Positions 23,580 to 27,159 of a stretch of DNA of 27,159 bases are shown one piece after another. Below the pieces are notes generated by a model. The model searched no databases. It was not told the origin of the DNA and saw nothing but the letters and a program-made list of their open reading frames with translations. Position 1 is the first letter of the stretch. Each line of letters starts with the position of its first letter. A program made the translations under genes and the position numbers. This DNA comes from Gemmatimonas sp. UBA2094 (lineage in GTDB: Bacteria; Gemmatimonadota; Gemmatimonadetes; Gemmatimonadales; Gemmatimonadaceae): the NCBI GenBank assembly GCA_002331565.1, contig DCZC01000210.1, forward strand, positions 1 to 27,159. Direction: 5' to 3'.

Positions 23580-26500
23580 ATGACCCCTGCTCAACTTCGC
23601 CGCAACGTTAGTGCGCTCGCCCTTGCTCTGGGGGCCATCGGCGTGGCCGCCCTGCCGGCGTCGGCTCAGGGCGCCGCTGGTGGCCCGGCCGGCAACGGCG
23701 GCCTGCCGCTCAAGGCCGCCCGAACCCACACCTTTACGACCACGAAGGGCACGTGGATGAGCGTCGACGTCTCGCCGGACGGTTCGACGCTCGTCTTCGA
23801 CTTGCTTGGCGACCTGTACACGTTGCCGGTCGCGGGGGGCAAGGCCACGCGCCTCACCAGCGGCATGGCGTACGATGCCCAGCCACGTTTCGCCCCCGAC
23901 GGCAAGTCGGTCGTGTTCATCTCCGACCGGTCCGGCGGCGACAACGTGTGGACCCTGTCGCTCGCCGACCGGGACAGCACCCAAGTCACCAAAGGGAACA
24001 ACAACCTCTACGTGTCCCCCGAGTACACGCCCGACGGCAGGTATATCGTGGCCTCGCGTTCGGGTGGACTCGGCGGGACCGCCAAGCTCTGGATGTATCA
24101 CGTGGATGGCGGCAGCGGCGTGCCGCTCACCACGCAGCCAGCGACCCCGCCCAGCCAGAAGCAGATGGGCGCGGCCTTCGGCAAGGATCCGCGCTACATG
24201 TGGTTCGCCGTGCGGCAGGGAGATTGGCAGTACAACAGCATCGGCCCGCAGTATCAGCTCGCCGTGTGGGACCGCGAATCCGGTCGGGTCTCGCAGATGA
24301 GCACGCGCTACGGCTCCGGCGCGCGCCCCGCGCTGTCCCCCGACGGCAAGTGGCTCGTGTACGCTACACGCTTCGAGACCAAGACCGGCCTCGTGCTCCG
24401 CAATCTCGAGACGCAGCAGGAAGAGTGGCTCGCTTTCCCCGTGCAGCGCGACGACATGGAATCGCGGGCGCCGCTCGACGCGTACCCGGGGTATTCGTTC
24501 ACGCCGGACTCGAAGGCCATCGTCGTCACCTACGGCGGCGAACTGTGGTGGGTGCCGGTGGACAAGACGGCGCCAAGCCGGATTCCCTTCGAGGCCGAAG
24601 TGAAGCTCGAGCTCGGCCCCGAAGTGAAGTTCGCGTACAAGGTGGATACCGCGCCCACGTTTACGGCGCGACAGATCCGCGACGTGCAGCCGTCGCCCGA
24701 CGGCAAGTCGCTCGCCTTCACGGCGCTCGATCGCGTGTACGTCATGGCCTTCGCCGACATGAAGCCCACGCGCGTCTCGAGCGCATCCGTGGGAGAATTC
24801 AATCCCGTCTGGTCGCCCGACGGCAAATCGGTGGCCTTCGTGACGTGGGAAGACGCGCGCGGCGGACAGATCGTGCGCGCCGATCGTGATGCCAAGGGTG
24901 TGTGGCGCACGCGGGCCCTTACGGGCATCGCCGGGCTCTACACCGATCTGGCGTGGTCGCCCACGGGCACGCGCATCGTCGCCTCGCGTGCGGCTGCACG
25001 CGAAATGCAGGAAGCCGGCGGGGCGTTCTTCGGACCGGCCGCGGCGGAACTCGTCTGGCTGCCAGCCGCCGGCGGCACGCCCACGCTCATCATGCCGGCC
25101 GGTGGCATGGGGTCGCCGCACTTCACGAAGGACACGACGCGCATCTTCGCCTACAGCGCCGGTGGCGGGTTGCAGTCGTTCCGCTGGGACGGTACCGACC
25201 TCAAGACGCATCTGCGTGTCACGGGGCCGATGCCGCCGAGCGCGGGCAACCTCGATGGCGCCCTGGTCGCGAAGGAAGCCAAGCTGAACTTCGGTGGCCG
25301 ATCAGCGCGCCCCGTGAGCCAGGGAATGCACCTCGACGATGGGCACGACCTGGAGCCGACGCCGTCGGCGCCCCCCGCCTCGCTCATCCTGATGTCGCCG
25401 AACGGCGACCACGCGCTGGCCACGGTGGGGATGGACATCTACACGGTCACGGTGCCGCAGGCCGGCGCCACTCCGCCCACGGTGAGCGTGGCGGCGCCCG
25501 CAGCCGCGTCAGTGCCGGTGAAAAAGCTCAATACCATCGGTGGCGAGTTCGCGACATGGGGCGCCAACGGCCGTACGGTGCACTGGGCACTCGGCAATGC
25601 GCTCTTCAGCTACGATCTCGATCGCGCGAAGGTCGTGGAGGATTCGCTCAAGGCCGACGACCGTCGCAAGACGCGCCTGCGTGCGGACACGACGAAGGCG
25701 GTGAAGGACAGCATCGCGCGGGCCGATTCGGTGGCGAAGGCGGACACGACCAAGAAGACGCCGCCGGGCTACAAGGCGTCGGAAATGCGGGTGGTGGTGG
25801 CCGGGCAGCGCGACCTGCCCAAGGGCACGGTCGTGTTCCGCGGCGGCAAGGCGATCACGATGAAGGGCAAGGAGATCATCGAGAACGCCGACATCGTGGT
25901 GCGCGATCAGCGCATCGTGGCCGTCGGTGTGCGCGGCTCGGTAGCCATCCCCGATGGGGCGAAGATCATCGATGTGTCGGGCAAGGTGATCATGCCCGGC
26001 ATGGTGGACACGCACTATCACCCGCAGTGGCTCACGCCGAACGTCCACAATACGCAGACGTGGCAGTACCTCACCACGCTGGCGTACGGCACCACCACCA
26101 CGCGTGATCCGCAGACCGCCACCACCGACTTCCTCTCGTACAGCGACCGGGTGGAAAACGGCGAGATGATCGGGCCGCGCATCTACACCACGGGCCCCGG
26201 CGTCTTCAGCGCCGAACCGGTGCGTGATCTGGAGCACGCACGGGAGATTCTCGCGCGCTACGCCAAGTACTACGACACGAAGACGCTCAAGATGTACATG
26301 TCGGGGAATCGCCAGCAGCGTCAGTGGATCATCATGGCGGCGCGGGAACTCGGCATCATGCCGACGACCGAGGGCGGACTCGATCAGAAGCTCAACATCA
26401 CGCACGGCTTCGACGGCTATCCGGGCATCGAGCACACGCTGCCCATCACGCCCAAGTACGACGACGTGTTCGAGTGGTACAAGGCCACGCAGGTGACCAA

Positions 26501-27104
26501 CTCGCCCACGCTCATCGTGGAGTACGGCGGGCCGTTCGGTGAAGGCTGGTTCTACCAGTCGGAGGATCTGCTCAACGACGCCAAGCTGCGCCGCTTCACG
26601 CACCCGGTGGATTTCGACAGCAAGGTGCGTCGACGCGGTACCGGCAACGCCCCCGGACCGGCCGGTTTCGCCGTGAAGGAGGAGTACGCGATGTGGCAGC
26701 ACGCCGAGGATCTCGCCAAGACGGTGGAACGCGGCGGACGCATCGGCATCGGCAGCCATGGCCAGTTGCAGGGGCTCGGCATGCACTGGGAGCTGTGGCT
26801 GGTGCAGTCGGGTGGCATGAGCACGCACGACGCGCTGCGTTCGGCCACGATCGTGGGGGCGGAAGCGATCGGCCTCGGCAGCGAAGTCGGCTCACTGGAA
26901 GCGGGCAAGTTCGCCGACCTGCTCGTGCTCGATCAGGATCCGCTGGTGAACATCCGCAATACCAACACGCTGCGCATGGTGATGGTGAACGGGCGGTTGT
27001 TCGACGCGAATACGCTCGATGAGCTGCATCCCCGCCAGAAAGCGATGCCGAAGCAGCCGTGGAGCTACACGGTACCCTCGGCGGGAGCGGGAATCAGGCC
27101 GTAA
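23580..27104 (+). CDS. Exported TolB-like propeller/amidohydrolase fusion
   Basis: 1174 residues from ATG 23580, with GGAG 5 nt upstream. A signal peptide (about residues 1-30) ends LPASAQ, so it acts outside the cytoplasm. Residues about 45-690 hold repeated TolB/WD40-like blades, each with SPDGK- or TPDGR-type turns (VSPDGSTLVFD, FAPDGKSVVFISDRSGGDNVW, LSPDGKWLVYATRF, PSPDGKSLAFTA, WSPDGKSVAFVTW). A charged linker (about 700-735) rich in DSIARADSVAKADT follows. The C-terminal amidohydrolase barrel has GMVDTHYHP (metal ligands His812, His814), YDTKTLKMYMSG (Lys904, likely carboxylated), ITHGFDGYPGIEHTLP, and a closing IGIGSHGQLQGLGMHWEL, where Ser-His stands in place of the usual metal-binding Asp. 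A peptidase or cyclic-amide hydrolase role is plausible; the substrate is unknown. Upstream in-frame sequence to 22722 was rejected. Confidence 0.9.
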   Translation: MTPAQLRRNVSALALALGAIGVAALPASAQGAAGGPAGNGGLPLKAARTHTFTTTKGTWMSVDVSPDGSTLVFDLLGDLYTLPVAGGKATRLTSGMAYDAQPRFAPDGKSVVFISDRSGGDNVWTLSLADRDSTQVTKGNNNLYVSPEYTPDGRYIVASRSGGLGGTAKLWMYHVDGGSGVPLTTQPATPPSQKQMGAAFGKDPRYMWFAVRQGDWQYNSIGPQYQLAVWDRESGRVSQMSTRYGSGARPALSPDGKWLVYATRFETKTGLVLRNLETQQEEWLAFPVQRDDMESRAPLDAYPGYSFTPDSKAIVVTYGGELWWVPVDKTAPSRIPFEAEVKLELGPEVKFAYKVDTAPTFTARQIRDVQPSPDGKSLAFTALDRVYVMAFADMKPTRVSSASVGEFNPVWSPDGKSVAFVTWEDARGGQIVRADRDAKGVWRTRALTGIAGLYTDLAWSPTGTRIVASRAAAREMQEAGGAFFGPAAAELVWLPAAGGTPTLIMPAGGMGSPHFTKDTTRIFAYSAGGGLQSFRWDGTDLKTHLRVTGPMPPSAGNLDGALVAKEAKLNFGGRSARPVSQGMHLDDGHDLEPTPSAPPASLILMSPNGDHALATVGMDIYTVTVPQAGATPPTVSVAAPAAASVPVKKLNTIGGEFATWGANGRTVHWALGNALFSYDLDRAKVVEDSLKADDRRKTRLRADTTKAVKDSIARADSVAKADTTKKTPPGYKASEMRVVVAGQRDLPKGTVVFRGGKAITMKGKEIIENADIVVRDQRIVAVGVRGSVAIPDGAKIIDVSGKVIMPGMVDTHYHPQWLTPNVHNTQTWQYLTTLAYGTTTTRDPQTATTDFLSYSDRVENGEMIGPRIYTTGPGVFSAEPVRDLEHAREILARYAKYYDTKTLKMYMSGNRQQRQWIIMAARELGIMPTTEGGLDQKLNITHGFDGYPGIEHTLPITPKYDDVFEWYKATQVTNSPTLIVEYGGPFGEGWFYQSEDLLNDAKLRRFTHPVDFDSKVRRRGTGNAPGPAGFAVKEEYAMWQHAEDLAKTVERGGRIGIGSHGQLQGLGMHWELWLVQSGGMSTHDALRSATIVGAEAIGLGSEVGSLEAGKFADLLVLDQDPLVNIRNTNTLRMVMVNGRLFDANTLDELHPRQKAMPKQPWSYTVPSAGAGIRP

Positions 27105-27137
27105 GTCGTACTCGATACACGAAACCCGAACGCGCGA

Positions 27138-27159
27138 CCCGGACCTACTCGGTCCCGGG
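27138..27159 (+). terminator. Hairpin at the window edge after the amidohydrolase gene
   Basis: CCCGGACC (27138-27145) pairs with GGTCCCGGG (27151-27159) with one bulged C, over a 5-nt loop. It lies 34 bp past the stop codon and is probably its terminator, but the window ends before any T-tract can be seen. Confidence 0.5.

Noticed and set aside
23562..25211. 549-codon minus-strand frame opposite the amidohydrolase gene
   Set aside because: Shadow of the propeller-coding sequence, with low-complexity Arg/Gly/His composition.

Overview
This is a 27.2-kb, GC-rich, densely coded chromosomal segment of a bacterium. Gene content and style suggest a Gemmatimonas-like member of Gemmatimonadota: a TolB-propeller/amidohydrolase giant, lipoproteins of unknown family, linkers rich in Ala-Asp-Ser/Thr, and GlnRS next to tRNA-Gln. 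This assignment is inference; there is no rRNA or other phylogenetic marker in the window.

Layout. 1-2720 (+): tightly packed operon of a PLP-dependent cysteine desulfurase-like protein (cut by the window edge), a secreted or lipid-anchored protein of unknown function, and a hot-dog acyl-CoA thioesterase. 2789-4057 (+): MFS exporter, overlapping tail to tail with ribonuclease Z (4047-5000, -). 5219-7770 (-): class II DNA photolyase followed by a threonine/serine dehydratase. 7880-8248 (+): an RNA-only stretch with a putative promoter, a hairpin terminator, tRNA-Ala(CGC), a candidate multi-helix structured RNA and a strong terminator. 8271-9572 (-): lipoprotein of unknown family, divergent from glnS (9652-11358, +). 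Then come a Uma2-family nuclease-fold protein, tRNA-Gln(CTG) with a perfect terminator, a truncated winged-helix gene, a MerB-like (alkylmercury lyase family) protein (-), a VIT/CCC1 metal transporter (-) and an AhpD/CMD-family protein (+).

14739-17640 is an arsenic island: a palindromic operator/promoter, arsR, arsM, arsN2 and arsC in one operon, with a convergent arsN1-type acetyltransferase. It can sense, reduce, methylate and probably acetylate arsenicals, but no ArsB/Acr3 efflux pump is present in the window. The MerB-like protein and metal transporter lie just upstream.

17846-20302 (+) is a type IIA topoisomerase A subunit with a GyrA-like core but no canonical GyrA box. 20459-21868 (+) is a Tat-exported GH29 alpha-L-fucosidase-like enzyme. 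Between it and a convergent TSUP permease/DUF423 pair (22283-23450, -) lies the strangest feature of the window: a 345-bp nested inverted repeat whose arms are arrays of 14-bp tandem units. 23580-27104 (+) encodes a 1174-residue exported TolB-like propeller/amidohydrolase.

Several genes (MFS, rnz, dehydratase, arsR, DUF423, arsN1, lipoprotein) have a -10-like hexamer 5-7 nt before the start codon and no Shine-Dalgarno, suggesting frequent leaderless transcription.
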